A stretch of 64,000 bases of DNA from an uncultured Collinsella sp. (GTDB lineage: Bacteria > Actinomycetota > Coriobacteriia > Coriobacteriales > Coriobacteriaceae), in NCBI GenBank assembly GCA_934647195.1, contig CAKUFD010000003.1:124001-188000 (forward strand). Reading direction: 5' to 3'. Within the stretch, counting starts at the first letter, position 1. The number at the start of each line of letters is the position of its first letter. The notes under the pieces are model-generated. The model saw only the letters and a program-made list of their open reading frames with translations. It ran no database searches and had not been told where the DNA came from. Both the position numbers and the translations under genes were made by a program. Below, in pieces: positions 47,660 through 57,203 of the stretch.

Positions 47660-48373
47660 ATGGCAACGCGTGGATCCGGCACCGGTGGGAGCAAGAAGCT
47701 CCAGGAGAACGTCAAGAAGGCAGCTCCTGAGGTGACTGAAGCTCCCGCAAAGGCTCCCGCCGCAAAGAAGGAGCCCGCATCTGCGCCGGCAGCCGCTCCG
47801 AAGGAGGCGTCCGCAAAGACCGCGGCGGCCCCCAAGAAGGAGACCGCGGCCAAGCCTGCGGCGGCAAAGACAACCGCTGCGAAGAAGGCGTCCGCAAAGA
47901 CGGTGTCCGCAAAGTCCAAATCGGAAGCTGCGGCACCTGCACTCAACGAGAACGAGACCAAGGCGCAGCGCGAGGTCGAAGAGCATCCCGCGCCCGTCAA
48001 GGTCGAGGCTTCTGCAAAGGAAGCTCCCGCTACCAAATCCGCAAGCGCGCCCGCGCCCAAGGAGACCACTCAGGAGGTAACAAGAATGGCTAACATCACC
48101 CAGGCCCTCGGCATGATCGAGACCCGTGGACTGATCGGCTCCGTCGAGGCTGCCGACGCCATGGTCAAGGCCGCAAACGTCACCCTCGTGGGTAAAGAGG
48201 AGATCGGCGGCGGCCTCGTGACCGTCTTCGTCCGCGGCGACGTGGGCGCCGTGAAGGCCGCCACCGACGCCGGCGCGGCTGCCGCCCAGCGCGTGGGCGA
48301 GCTCATCTCCGTGCACGTCATCCCGCGCCCCGACGGCTCCGTCGAGTCCATCCTGCCCGGCGGCGCCGCGTAA
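47660..48373 (+). CDS. BMC-H shell protein with Ala/Lys-rich N-terminal extension, copy 2 of 3
   Basis: A 237-residue protein. Residues ~1-142 are low-complexity Ala/Lys/Pro/Ser, histone-H1-like ([19 protein letters not shown]...), very basic and probably disordered. Residues 143-237 are a complete BMC-H domain, 91 or so residues identical to the flanking copies. The junction contains AGGAGGTAACAAGAATG, the same SD and spacing as copy 1, so translation can also begin at ATG 48086 to give a plain 95-residue BMC-H. The long form could tether cargo, nucleic acid or other shells. Confidence 0.85.
   Translation: MATRGSGTGGSKKLQENVKKAAPEVTEAPAKAPAAKKEPASAPAAAPKEASAKTAAAPKKETAAKPAAAKTTAAKKASAKTVSAKSKSEAAAPALNENETKAQREVEEHPAPVKVEASAKEAPATKSASAPAPKETTQEVTRMANITQALGMIETRGLIGSVEAADAMVKAANVTLVGKEEIGGGLVTVFVRGDVGAVKAATDAGAAAAQRVGELISVHVIPRPDGSVESILPGGAA
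48086..48088 (+). promoter_or_regulatory. Internal start codon with strong Shine-Dalgarno in the extended BMC gene
   Basis: AGGAGG at 48072-48077 lies 8 bp before an in-frame ATG that begins [12 protein letters not shown]. Predicted to yield a second, short product from the same gene. Confidence 0.65.
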
Positions 48374-48402
48374 TCGCGCCCGCAAAAGGCTAACCACCTG
48401 AT

Positions 48403-48432
48403 CGGGGCCGTCCTCGCGTGTCGGCGGCCCCG
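48403..48432 (+). other. GC-rich hairpin between BMC copies 2 and 3
   Basis: CGGGGCCG / CGGCCCCG stem without a T run, in the 218-bp gap 48374-48591. More likely an mRNA-processing or attenuating hairpin than a full terminator. The rest of the gap shows no ORF and ends in the SD AAGGAGG. Confidence 0.5.
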
Positions 48433-48591
48433 ACCGGGACACTCGGCATACATCGTGCCACTTGTTGTCACTTCCCCTCGCCGCGAATGCCTGCGCGCCT
48501 GCCGCCATAAGCGTCTGGGCGGGCACGCCGGCTATTCACGGCTTCCCAACATCACCTGCAGGTACAGCGCCTGCACCTTTAAGGAGGAACC

Positions 48592-48879
<288 letters not shown>

Positions 48880-48928
48880 TCGCGCGCTCGCACGAGCCGT
48901 TCTATCCGATTGATTCGAAAGGAGTCTC

Positions 48929-50563
48929 ATGCAGGACTACGATTTCGATCTTCAGAGCATCCAGGCGGTCCGCGACCTCGCCCGCAAGGGTAAGATCGCC
49001 GCGAACCAGCTTGCTCATTACGACGAGGAGCAGATCGATCGCATCCTTCGCAACATGGTGAAGGTCGCTGAGGAAAACGCTCAGGTGCTCGCCAGCATGG
49101 CCGTCGAGGAGACGGGCTTTGGCAAGGTTTGCGACAAGGTGTACAAGAACCATATCGCCAGCGCCCTGCTCTACGAGGAGATCCGCGATAAGAAGACCAT
49201 CGGTGTTATTGATGCCGACGAGAAGAATCAGGTCATCTCCATCGCCGAGCCGGTTGGCTTGCTGATGGGCATCGTCCCCTCCACCAACCCCACCTCCACG
49301 GTCATCTACAAGGCGATGATCGCCCTCAAGGCGCGCAATGCCATCGTCTTCTCGCCGCACCCCGCTGCCGCCAAGTGCACGGGCATGGCCATCCAGCTCA
49401 TGAACCAGGCCGCCGTCGAGGCCGGTGCCCCCGAGAACGTTATCCAGGGCATCACGCTTTCCTCCATGGCTGCCACCAACGAGCTCATGCACGCTCCCGA
49501 GGTTGCCATGATCATCGCTACCGGCGGTCCCGGCATGGTCAAGGCCGCCTATAGCTCCGGTAAGCCCGCGCTGGGCGTGGGCGCCGGCAACTCGCCTGCC
49601 TACATCGAGCGCAGCGCCAACGTGCACGATGCCGTGCGTCGCATCCTTGCCTCCAAGACGTTTGACTACGGCACCATCTGCGCTTCCGAGCAGAGCATCA
49701 TCTGCGAGACCTGCAATCGCGATGCTGTGATCGCTGAGTTCCGCGCTCAGGGTGGCTATTTCATGACCGAGGAGGAGTGCAAGAAGGTTTGCGCCCTGCT
49801 CTTCCGCAACGGTCATTCCATGAGCCCCAAGTTCGTGGGCCACAGCCCGCAGTCGATTGCGCAGGCAGCCGGCATCACGATTCCCGAGGGTACTCGCGTG
49901 CTTATCGGCGAGCAGCACGGCGTGGGCGATGCCTGGCCGCTGTCCTACGAGAAGCTCACCACCGTTCTTGGTTTCTATACCGTCTCCAACTGGGAAGAGG
50001 CCTGCGAGCTCTCCATCGAGCTGCTGCAAAACGGCATCGGCCATACCATGAGCCTCCACACCACCGATAAGGACATGGTGCGCAAGTTCTCCGTCAAGCC
50101 GGCTTCCCGCATCCTGGTGAACACCGGCGGATCCCAGGGCGGCACGGGCGTTATCACCGGTCTCGATGTTGCGCTCACGCTGGGCTGCGGCACCTGGGGC
50201 GGCAGTTCCGTTTCCGAAAACGTGGGCCCGCAGCATCTCATCAACGTGAAGCGCGTGGTCAACGGCCTGATCGAGCCCGACGAGGTCGTGGCTCACGACG
50301 AGCTGTTCGCCAAGTGGCATCCTGACCTTGCCGCGCATCACACCGAGGCCGCGCCGGTTGCCGGTTGCTGCGATGCCGTGTCCGCTACGGGCTGCTGCGA
50401 CTCGAAGCCCAATCCGGTTTCCGGCATCAGCTATTCGGTGGGCTGCAACTGCACCGACGTGTCTCCCGACGCGCTTGCTGGCGCCAAGCCCAACGACGTC
50501 ATCGACGCCGACGAGCTCCAGAAGATGATTCACGAGCTCACGAATGCCTTCAAGGGCATCTAG
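48929..50563 (+). CDS. CoA-acylating acetaldehyde dehydrogenase of the microcompartment
   Basis: A 544-residue ALDH. It has the PSTNPTSTVIYKAMIALKARNA cofactor region, ATGGPGMVKAAY, GVGAGNSPAYI and nucleophile Cys in DYGTICASEQS. It turns acetaldehyde from CutC plus CoA and NAD+ into acetyl-CoA. After the catalytic domain (~460) comes an unusual Cys-rich stretch with GCCDAVSATGCCDSK and VGCNC, then an amphipathic helix ADELQKMIHELTNAFKGI that fits a C-terminal encapsulation peptide. SD AAAGGAG. Confidence 0.92.
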   Translation: MQDYDFDLQSIQAVRDLARKGKIAANQLAHYDEEQIDRILRNMVKVAEENAQVLASMAVEETGFGKVCDKVYKNHIASALLYEEIRDKKTIGVIDADEKNQVISIAEPVGLLMGIVPSTNPTSTVIYKAMIALKARNAIVFSPHPAAAKCTGMAIQLMNQAAVEAGAPENVIQGITLSSMAATNELMHAPEVAMIIATGGPGMVKAAYSSGKPALGVGAGNSPAYIERSANVHDAVRRILASKTFDYGTICASEQSIICETCNRDAVIAEFRAQGGYFMTEEECKKVCALLFRNGHSMSPKFVGHSPQSIAQAAGITIPEGTRVLIGEQHGVGDAWPLSYEKLTTVLGFYTVSNWEEACELSIELLQNGIGHTMSLHTTDKDMVRKFSVKPASRILVNTGGSQGGTGVITGLDVALTLGCGTWGGSSVSENVGPQHLINVKRVVNGLIEPDEVVAHDELFAKWHPDLAAHHTEAAPVAGCCDAVSATGCCDSKPNPVSGISYSVGCNCTDVSPDALAGAKPNDVIDADELQKMIHELTNAFKGI

Positions 50564-50602
50564 TTTCTCTTGTAGCCAAACACGCGGAAGCGAGGTGAAG
50601 TT

Positions 50603-51535
50603 GTGACAGGTCTCGAGTTATCTCGTTCGTATTGCGAGCTCTATGCTCCCTCCCTGTTCGAAGGGTTGCCGAGCGACGTCCGTTACCGCGCCGCGCTGGG
50701 TCTCGTTGGAGAGGGGTCGGAATGCCTAGGATTCGACGACGAGATTTCGCGCGATCACGACTTTGGTCCCGGCTTCTGCGTGTGGCTTCCTACCGATGTA
50801 TACGAGGAGTGGGGGTCGGAGCTTCAGCGCCGCTACGACCTTTTGCCTGCGAGTTTTAAGGGTTTCACGCGCCAGCAGACGCAGATGGCGGGCAAGCGCG
50901 TGGGCGTCTTTGAGACGCAGGCGTTCTATCTTCGTAACACCGGTCTTTCCCGTGCGCCGCAGTGCGCAAAGGAGTGGCTCGCCATTCCCGAGCAGCTTCT
51001 CGCTCAGGTTACCTCCGGCGAGGTTTTTGCTGATCCGAGTGGCGAGTTCTCCGTTATGCGCGCGGTGTACCAGGGATTTTATCCAGACGAGGTCATGCGC
51101 AAAAAGTTCGCAGCGCACTGCGCCTCTATGGCGCAGGCAGGTCAGTACAACCTGCCGCGCTGTCTTATGCGCAACGATGCCGTTGCCGCGAGCGCGGCAC
51201 GCTGTGAGTTTTTAACGAGCACCATGGCGGCGTTTCACCTGCTTGCGCATACGTACATGCCGTACTACAAGTGGGCGTACCGCTCGCTTGCCGAGCGTGC
51301 ATGCGCGCCTGCGCCGGTGGTCGAGGCAGTGGGCTCTATCGCCGCGGCGCCGGTTGAGCGGGTGGATCAAGACGATCTCGAGGCGCTTTGCCAGGCAGTC
51401 GGCGCGGCGGGCCGCTTGACCGGTTGGACGTCGTGCGGCAGCGATTTTTTGCTCGATGTGGCCTTGGACATCCAAGGTTCGTTGAGAGATCCGTATCTTG
51501 CCGCCTGCCCGCTTGCGGCTGGCGGATACCGATAG
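50603..51535 (+). CDS. DUF4037 nucleotidyltransferase-like protein
   Basis: A 310-residue DUF4037 protein. The start GLVGEGSECLGFDDEISRDHDFGPGFCVWLP has the G-S-x-x-x-G-x-D-D...D-D pattern of a nucleotidyltransferase fold, followed by a helical domain. Function unknown in the family. GTG start with GAGGTG upstream. It precedes a DUF4125 gene; the two families are frequent partners. Located between the aldehyde and alcohol dehydrogenases of the cut locus, so probably in the same operon. Confidence 0.78.
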   Translation: MTGLELSRSYCELYAPSLFEGLPSDVRYRAALGLVGEGSECLGFDDEISRDHDFGPGFCVWLPTDVYEEWGSELQRRYDLLPASFKGFTRQQTQMAGKRVGVFETQAFYLRNTGLSRAPQCAKEWLAIPEQLLAQVTSGEVFADPSGEFSVMRAVYQGFYPDEVMRKKFAAHCASMAQAGQYNLPRCLMRNDAVAASAARCEFLTSTMAAFHLLAHTYMPYYKWAYRSLAERACAPAPVVEAVGSIAAAPVERVDQDDLEALCQAVGAAGRLTGWTSCGSDFLLDVALDIQGSLRDPYLAACPLAAGGYR

Positions 51536-51545
51536 GGGGTTGGCA

Positions 51546-52229
51546 TTGGGGGACTGCAGGACAACGTGCTCCGCACTTCGACAGGGCATGTCGGCGTTTT
51601 TCAACATGCCGGCGGTCGAGGAGCTGCTTGAGAACAAGGGCCTTGCTCGGGCGGAAATCTCCGCATTGCGCGAGCTCGTACAGCTTGAATGGGTGCACTT
51701 CGATGCCGTTCAGGGCATGAGCGGGCGCGCTGCCTGCCAAGATGATGCAGTGGGGTTCTTTGTCCATCGCGTTGCCCAGTACCTGAGTTTTCCTCGCGAG
51801 TCCATTATGGCCGTGCGTGATGACGTGGTGGCTGCCGACGCAGCTGGCCGCAACGTGATTCGCGAGAAGTACGCGCGCATGATGGAGGCGACCGATCCCG
51901 TGGCTTTTGCGCGCGATTGGTCGGGGCGCCTGGAGGCTCCTTCGCCGGTCAAGCGCTGCGTGCTCGACGAGATTGAGGACACATTGCGCCGCATGCTCGA
52001 CATCGCCGAGAGCGAACTTCCCGCGACGGCGCAGCATGTGAGGGGATCGATAACGCGGCCAAAACTCATCTCTTCGATTGGTTATTATGTCTGTGAGATC
52101 CAGAGCTATTCGCTGTCTACGCTCAGGTGCCTGCGCGACGGGCTGCTGCGCCAGTTGGGCGATCATGTGAATCCTGTTTTGGATACCTATGTGAATGCCG
52201 TACTCATTCAACGTGTTCTGGAGGCGTAA
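51546..52229 (+). CDS. DUF4125 protein
   Basis: A 227-residue protein if started at TTG 51546, which has AGGGGG 7 bp upstream inside the end of the previous gene; ATG 51588 is the alternative. Core motif LVQLEWVHFDAVQGMSGRAACQDDAVGFFVHR matches DUF4125. All-helical, no known activity. Coupled to the DUF4037 gene. Confidence 0.7.
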   Translation: MGDCRTTCSALRQGMSAFFNMPAVEELLENKGLARAEISALRELVQLEWVHFDAVQGMSGRAACQDDAVGFFVHRVAQYLSFPRESIMAVRDDVVAADAAGRNVIREKYARMMEATDPVAFARDWSGRLEAPSPVKRCVLDEIEDTLRRMLDIAESELPATAQHVRGSITRPKLISSIGYYVCEIQSYSLSTLRCLRDGLLRQLGDHVNPVLDTYVNAVLIQRVLEA

Positions 52230-52231
52230 CG

Positions 52232-53092
52232 ATGGCTCATGTGAACGACGACGAGCTGCACAACGGTCAGCTTTTGGGTATCGGCGAGGCAAGCCAGCTG
52301 TGCGGCATCACGTCTCGCACGCTGCGCCATTACGACAAGCTCAATCTGCTCCAGCCCGATCGCATAGGGGATAATAAATATCGTTATTATTCGCTCGAGA
52401 CGATTCTGCGCATCCCCATCATCAACTATCTCAAGATGATGGGCTTTTCGCTCGACGAGGTTTCCGAGCTGTTCGAGACCAAGAGTTTCGACAAGATCAA
52501 GGAGATGTTCGGCGCCCATGCCGATGCGTGTACGCGCGAGATGACGCGCCTCGAGGAGTGCCGCCATACCATTCAGGATTGGATGGGGCTTATCGACGAG
52601 GCCAATTTCGTTCTTTCGGTCAAGCCCAAGGACGTGAGCCTTAAGTACTTCTCTGCCCAGGAGTTCTTGGCCATGCCCTATCACTTCTGGGGCAACTATG
52701 CCGATGCGATTATCAACCTCGATTTCACCTCTTTTGTCGAGGAACATGACAACGTGATCACCGGTCCCGTGATCTTGCACCACAGCAATTTCGATGCGTG
52801 CTGCGAGCCCGAGCATGCTCAAGAGCAGTCCGAGGTCACGGTCGTGCAGCATGCGTTGCGTCCCATCACCGAGGAGAATCGCATGACGGTGGAGAGCGGC
52901 ATGTATCTTTCCACGTACCATACGGGTCCGTTCGAGAATATCGGCGAGGCCCATCGTCGCGTGCGCGATTATGCGCGCGCAAACGGTTTTAAGCCGGCCG
53001 ACGGCGTGTTCGAGCGCTTCGTGACCGACTACTGGACTACCTATAACCAAGATCTTTTTGTCGCCGAGGTGCTCTTGCCCGTTAAGCGCTAA
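52232..53092 (+). CDS. MerR family transcriptional regulator, probable cut locus regulator
   Basis: A 286-residue regulator. MerR winged helix at the N-terminus (GIGEASQLCGITSRTLRHYDKLNLLQPDRIGDNKYRYYS), a dimerisation coiled coil (~90-125), then a GyrI/AraC-like effector domain (MTVESGMYLSTYHTGPFENIGEAHRRVRDYA). It would bend the promoter DNA to activate transcription when a small molecule binds. Choline or an aldehyde is a candidate effector by position only. SD GGAGG, ATG 52232, 2 bp after the DUF4125 gene. Confidence 0.87.
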   Translation: MAHVNDDELHNGQLLGIGEASQLCGITSRTLRHYDKLNLLQPDRIGDNKYRYYSLETILRIPIINYLKMMGFSLDEVSELFETKSFDKIKEMFGAHADACTREMTRLEECRHTIQDWMGLIDEANFVLSVKPKDVSLKYFSAQEFLAMPYHFWGNYADAIINLDFTSFVEEHDNVITGPVILHHSNFDACCEPEHAQEQSEVTVVQHALRPITEENRMTVESGMYLSTYHTGPFENIGEAHRRVRDYARANGFKPADGVFERFVTDYWTTYNQDLFVAEVLLPVKR

Positions 53093-53132
53093 CGCCGCGA
53101 CGACTTTCTCGTAACAATCGAAAGGGGCTCTC

Positions 53133-54230
53133 ATGCAGGGCTTTAAGCTCACGACCGAATTGTTTTTCGGGTCGCAGGCCATCAATCATCTTGAGGGCCT
53201 AACCTATCGCAACGTGCTGATCATCACCGACGGCTTTTTGGAGTCCTCGGGCATGGTCGCTAAGATGGCTCAGCACCTGCCTGCGGGTGCACGCTATCAG
53301 ACCTATTCCGACGTCAAGCCCGATCCGAGCCAGGAGCTCGTCGACGCGGGCGTCGCTGTGGTCGAGCGCGTCAAGCCGGATATGGTCATCGCCTTTGGCG
53401 GCGGCTCGTGCATCGATGCTACCAAGGCTATTTTGTACTTCGCCCACGAGCATGGAATGGACAAGCCGTATTTCACTGCCATTCCCACCACGGCGGGCAC
53501 GGGCTCGGAGGTTACCAACTTTGCCGTCATCACGCGTGGTGAGAACAAGGTTGTGCTGATCGACGACTTCCTGGCCCCCGACGGCGCCCTGCTCGAGGCC
53601 GACTTCACCAAGACCGTGCCGGCAAAGATCACGGCCGATACTGGTCTTGACGTGTTGACGCACGCCATCGAGGCCTATGTTTCCAACGCTGCCACGCCGT
53701 TTACCGACGCGCTTGCCGTGAAGGCCGCTTCCATCGTCTTCGAGGACTTGCCGGTGGTTTATCGCGACGGTCTGGCCATGCGCAGCCGTACGCGCATGAT
53801 CGAGGCATCCTGCTCTGCGGGTATCGCATTCACCAACGCCGGTCTGGGCATCAATCACTCGCTGGCGCATGCCCTGGGCGGACGCTTCCACGTGGCCCAT
53901 GGCCGCCTGAATGCCATCTTGCTGCCCTATGTGATGCGCTTCCATATGAGCGAGTCCAAGTATCGCGAGCCGTATGATCGACTGGCTCACGATTTGGGAT
54001 TGGCAGACGCCGACGAGCTGCTGGCCCGCGTGATTGAGCTGCGCGAGTGCCTGGGCGTCGAGAGCGCCCTATCCGACCTGCCGCAGTTTGAGCCCGCGGC
54101 ATTCGAGGCCGAGCTTTCCGGCATCGCCGAGGCGGCTCAGCACGACCGCTGCACACCGTCCAACCCGCGCGCCGTGTCCAAGCAGGACTTGGTCAACATC
54201 GCCCGCGACGCCTACTGCGGCCACCGCTAA
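53133..54230 (+). CDS. Iron-containing alcohol dehydrogenase of the choline microcompartment
   Basis: A 365-residue group III alcohol dehydrogenase, related to CutO/PduQ. FGGGSCIDATKAI and PTTAGTGSEVTNFAVI bind NAD; TADTGLDVLTHAIEAYVS, NHSLAHALGGRFHVAHGRLNAILLPYV hold the metal His residues. It reduces acetaldehyde to ethanol and regenerates NAD+ for the acylating aldehyde dehydrogenase. Last gene of the locus, with two repeat elements after it. SD AAAGGGG. Confidence 0.9.
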   Translation: MQGFKLTTELFFGSQAINHLEGLTYRNVLIITDGFLESSGMVAKMAQHLPAGARYQTYSDVKPDPSQELVDAGVAVVERVKPDMVIAFGGGSCIDATKAILYFAHEHGMDKPYFTAIPTTAGTGSEVTNFAVITRGENKVVLIDDFLAPDGALLEADFTKTVPAKITADTGLDVLTHAIEAYVSNAATPFTDALAVKAASIVFEDLPVVYRDGLAMRSRTRMIEASCSAGIAFTNAGLGINHSLAHALGGRFHVAHGRLNAILLPYVMRFHMSESKYREPYDRLAHDLGLADADELLARVIELRECLGVESALSDLPQFEPAAFEAELSGIAEAAQHDRCTPSNPRAVSKQDLVNIARDAYCGHR

Positions 54231-54254
54231 ACAAGAGGGGTGCCATCCAGTCCT

Positions 54255-54286
54255 GTGACAAAGTGTCGACAGGTTTATTCTGTCAC
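54255..54286 (+). repeat. 32-bp dispersed palindromic repeat, copy D
   Basis: GTGACAAAGTGTCGACAGGTT...TGTCAC, 24 bp after the alcohol dehydrogenase stop and co-oriented with it; followed by ATATTCAC. Confidence 0.85.
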
Positions 54287-54328
54287 ATATTCACCCTTCC
54301 TACACATGTATGGATGCCATGTGAAAAT

Positions 54329-54360
54329 GTGACAGAATAAACCTGTCGTTTTGCTGTCAC
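54329..54360 (-). repeat. 32-bp dispersed palindromic repeat, copy E
   Basis: On the minus strand GTGACAGCAAAACGACAGG...TGTCAC followed by ATTTTCAC, 19 bp after the helicase stop and co-oriented with it. Copies D and E face each other in this convergent gap. Confidence 0.85.
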
Positions 54361-54379
54361 ATCGGGGAGGGTGAAGGGG

Positions 54380-57064
54380 TTACTCCAGCAGGTCCTCGAT
54401 AAAGCCCACGCGGTAGTTTTTGAAGACGGCTTCGCCTTCCTCTTGCGTGGCGTCGAGGTCGAGGTCGGCCATGATGCCAAAGTCATGGTCGCCATCTTCG
54501 TCGGCAAAGATCTGGTGGACATGCCATGCGTGCGCGGTTTGCTCGTCGGTCTCGTCGATGGATAACATCGCGGAGGAGCGGGCGTCGGCATCGGTGAGGA
54601 TCTCTTCGTGCTGCTCGTGGTAGGCGTCGAGCGCGCGCTCCCAGCGTGTTGCCGTCATGCCAAAGTCGGCATCGAGTTCACCCAGTTGGTCATAGCGGTC
54701 GCGAGCGGCGAGCGTCACGCGGCGGATCAAGGCGTTGCGCACCAGCAGGGTGACGCCGCGGCGGTCGGCAACCACCTGGCCCGCCGCCGAGGGCGGTGCC
54801 ACGTCGAGCGCCGCAGGATCGCCTGCCGCCTCCCACTCGTCCACCAGGCTGGAGTCGACGGAACGCACCATAAAGCCCAGCCAGGAGATGATATCTTCCA
54901 GCTGCTCGTTGCGCTTTGCCACGGGCACCGTGCGGTCGAGCGAGCGGAATGCCTCGGCCAGATAGCGCAGCAAGATGCCTTCCGAGCGCGCGATGTTGAG
55001 CTTTTGGATATAGCCCTTAAAGTCGTTGGCGCCCTCCAGCATGTCGCGCAAGACGCTTTTGGGGCTGAGCTCGTAGTCGTTTGCCCAGGGTACCTCGGCG
55101 CAATAGGTGGCAAAGGCGGTGTCGAGCAGGTCCTCGAGCGGTTTGGGGTAGGTGACGTCTTGCAGGCGCTCCTTGCGCTCTTCAAAATCGATGCCGTCTG
55201 CCTTCATCTCGGCCATGGCGCGCGAGCGTGCAGCGCGTTCCTGGGCGCGCAGCACCTGCTTGGGATCTTCGAGCGTGGCCTCGACCATCGAGATAAGGTC
55301 GAAGGTGTAGGTATCGCTTTCCGGGTCGAGCAGTTCGAGCGCGGCGAGCAGGAACGGCGAGAGCGGTTGGTCGAGGGCGAAGTCCTCGGGAAGGTCGACC
55401 GTGAGGGCGTAATCCACTTCGGGCTCGGCGTCTGCGGGGGCGTCCGGCGCGGGCGGCACCTCGGTGCGCACGACGACGCCGGAGTCGATCAGCGTGGCGA
55501 AGATCTCGTCGGCACGGACGTTGAGCTTGAGTTTTTCCTCGTCGGTTTGCAGGCTTTTGGCGATGAGCTCGCTTACGCGGGCGCGTGCGTCGCCGCCCTG
55601 CTCGACCATGGAGAGCACCATGGAGTGCGTGATGCGCAGGCGTGGCTTGAGCGTTTCGGGCTGCGTTTCGATGAGGCGTTGGAAGGTCTGCTCATTCCAG
55701 GTCACAAAGCCCTCGGGTGGCTTCTTCTTTTTGATTTTGCGCAGTTTCTTAGGGTCGTCACCGGCCTTGAGGAGAAGCTTGGCATTCTCGATCTCGTGCT
55801 CGGGGGCCTCGGCGATGACCATACCCTCGGTATCGAAGCCCGAGCGTCCGGCGCGGCCGGCGATCTGATGGAACTCGCGTGCGCGCAGGCGGCGCATCTT
55901 GTAGCCGTCGAACTTGGTGAGTGCGGTGAGCACTACGGTGTGGATGGGCACGTTGATGCCCACGCCCAGCGTGTCGGTGCCGCAGATGACGGGCAGCAAA
56001 CCCTGCTGCGCGAGCTTCTCGACAAGTAGGCGATAGCGCGGCAGCATGCCGGCGTGGTGCACGCCCACGCCGCAGCTCAACAGACGCTTGAGGATTTTGC
56101 CAAAGGCGGTGGTGAAGCGCGTGCCGCGTGCCATCTCTTTAATTTGATCGCGCTGTTCTTTGGTGGCAATGCCAAAGTTTGCGAGCGACTGTGCGGTGGA
56201 AAGCGCCGCGTCTTGGCTAAAGTGCACGATGTAGAGCGGCGCCTCGTTGTTGCGCATGGCGAGCTCGACGGTTCCCTCGAGCGGCGTTTTCACGTACTCG
56301 TAGGACAGCGGCACGGGGCGCGGAGCGTCGACCACCAGGTCGACGTCGCTATCGGTGTGCTCGCGCAGGGAGGCCGCGATGGCCGAGACGTCGCCGAGCG
56401 TGGCGCTCATCAGCATGAACTGGGCATGGGGGAGCGTGAGCAGTGGCACCTGCCAGGCCCATCCGCGATCGGGGTCGGCAAAGAAGTGGAACTCGTCCAT
56501 GGCCACGCAGCCAACATCAGCGTCCTCGCCTTCGCGCAGAGCGTCGTTGGCGAGGATCTCGGCTGTGCAGCAAATGACGGGCGCCGAGGTGTTGATGTGC
56601 GTGTCGCCGGTGATTATGCCCACGTTTTCGCGGCCGAGCACCTGCACGAGGTCAAAGAACTTCTCGGATACGAGCGCCTTGATGGGCGCGGTGTAATACG
56701 AACGTTTGCCCTGGGCCATGCCCATGAAGAGCATGCCGAGCGCGACGAGCGATTTGCCCGAGCCCGTGGGCGTGCCCAGGATGACATGGTTGCCTGCGGC
56801 GAGGTCCATAAGGGCCTCTTCCTGATGTTCCCACAGCTCGATTCCGCGGTCGCCCGTCCATTCCAAGAAACGCTCGAAGGCTTGGTCTGCTTTGAGCCAG
56901 GGTTCGGGTTCGGAGCCGTCTTCCGGTTCCCACCAGCAAGGAGAAAGGGCGCCGAGCGAGCCAAAGGCGGCTTCGGTGCCTGTGCCGCCCGAGAACGAGC
57001 TGGCTGCGCCCGCGCCTGTGACGGTCACGGCGTCCTGGTTGTTGTTTGCTGCATTTTGAGCCAT
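54380..57064 (-). CDS. DEAD/DEAH-box RNA helicase with DUF3516 C-terminus
   Basis: An 894-residue superfamily 2 helicase. Q-like region and Walker A GTPTGSGKS near residue 100, Walker B DEFH, MSATLGD (motif III), GVGINVPIHTVVLTALTKFDG and HQIAGRAGRSGFD (motifs V and VI), then a ~400-residue C-terminal DUF3516 domain. Related to Ski2/Mtr4-like and actinobacterial HelY-type RNA helicases, so RNA processing or decay is likely. N-terminal 40 residues are Gly/Ala-rich. Convergent with the cut locus. Confidence 0.87.
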   Translation of the reverse strand: MAQNAANNNQDAVTVTGAGAASSFSGGTGTEAAFGSLGALSPCWWEPEDGSEPEPWLKADQAFERFLEWTGDRGIELWEHQEEALMDLAAGNHVILGTPTGSGKSLVALGMLFMGMAQGKRSYYTAPIKALVSEKFFDLVQVLGRENVGIITGDTHINTSAPVICCTAEILANDALREGEDADVGCVAMDEFHFFADPDRGWAWQVPLLTLPHAQFMLMSATLGDVSAIAASLREHTDSDVDLVVDAPRPVPLSYEYVKTPLEGTVELAMRNNEAPLYIVHFSQDAALSTAQSLANFGIATKEQRDQIKEMARGTRFTTAFGKILKRLLSCGVGVHHAGMLPRYRLLVEKLAQQGLLPVICGTDTLGVGINVPIHTVVLTALTKFDGYKMRRLRAREFHQIAGRAGRSGFDTEGMVIAEAPEHEIENAKLLLKAGDDPKKLRKIKKKKPPEGFVTWNEQTFQRLIETQPETLKPRLRITHSMVLSMVEQGGDARARVSELIAKSLQTDEEKLKLNVRADEIFATLIDSGVVVRTEVPPAPDAPADAEPEVDYALTVDLPEDFALDQPLSPFLLAALELLDPESDTYTFDLISMVEATLEDPKQVLRAQERAARSRAMAEMKADGIDFEERKERLQDVTYPKPLEDLLDTAFATYCAEVPWANDYELSPKSVLRDMLEGANDFKGYIQKLNIARSEGILLRYLAEAFRSLDRTVPVAKRNEQLEDIISWLGFMVRSVDSSLVDEWEAAGDPAALDVAPPSAAGQVVADRRGVTLLVRNALIRRVTLAARDRYDQLGELDADFGMTATRWERALDAYHEQHEEILTDADARSSAMLSIDETDEQTAHAWHVHQIFADEDGDHDFGIMADLDLDATQEEGEAVFKNYRVGFIEDLLE

Positions 57065-57203
57065 GCGCGCTGCTTTCTCTCGAATTTGTCCGCCAACTAT
57101 TATGGCCGAGACATGCGACGCTAGGCCCCAACATGGAAAAAGTCCTTATCGGCTGGCGTGGGGGCGACGGAAACGCGGATTATTTGATGCGGGCTAAGAT
57201 CCG

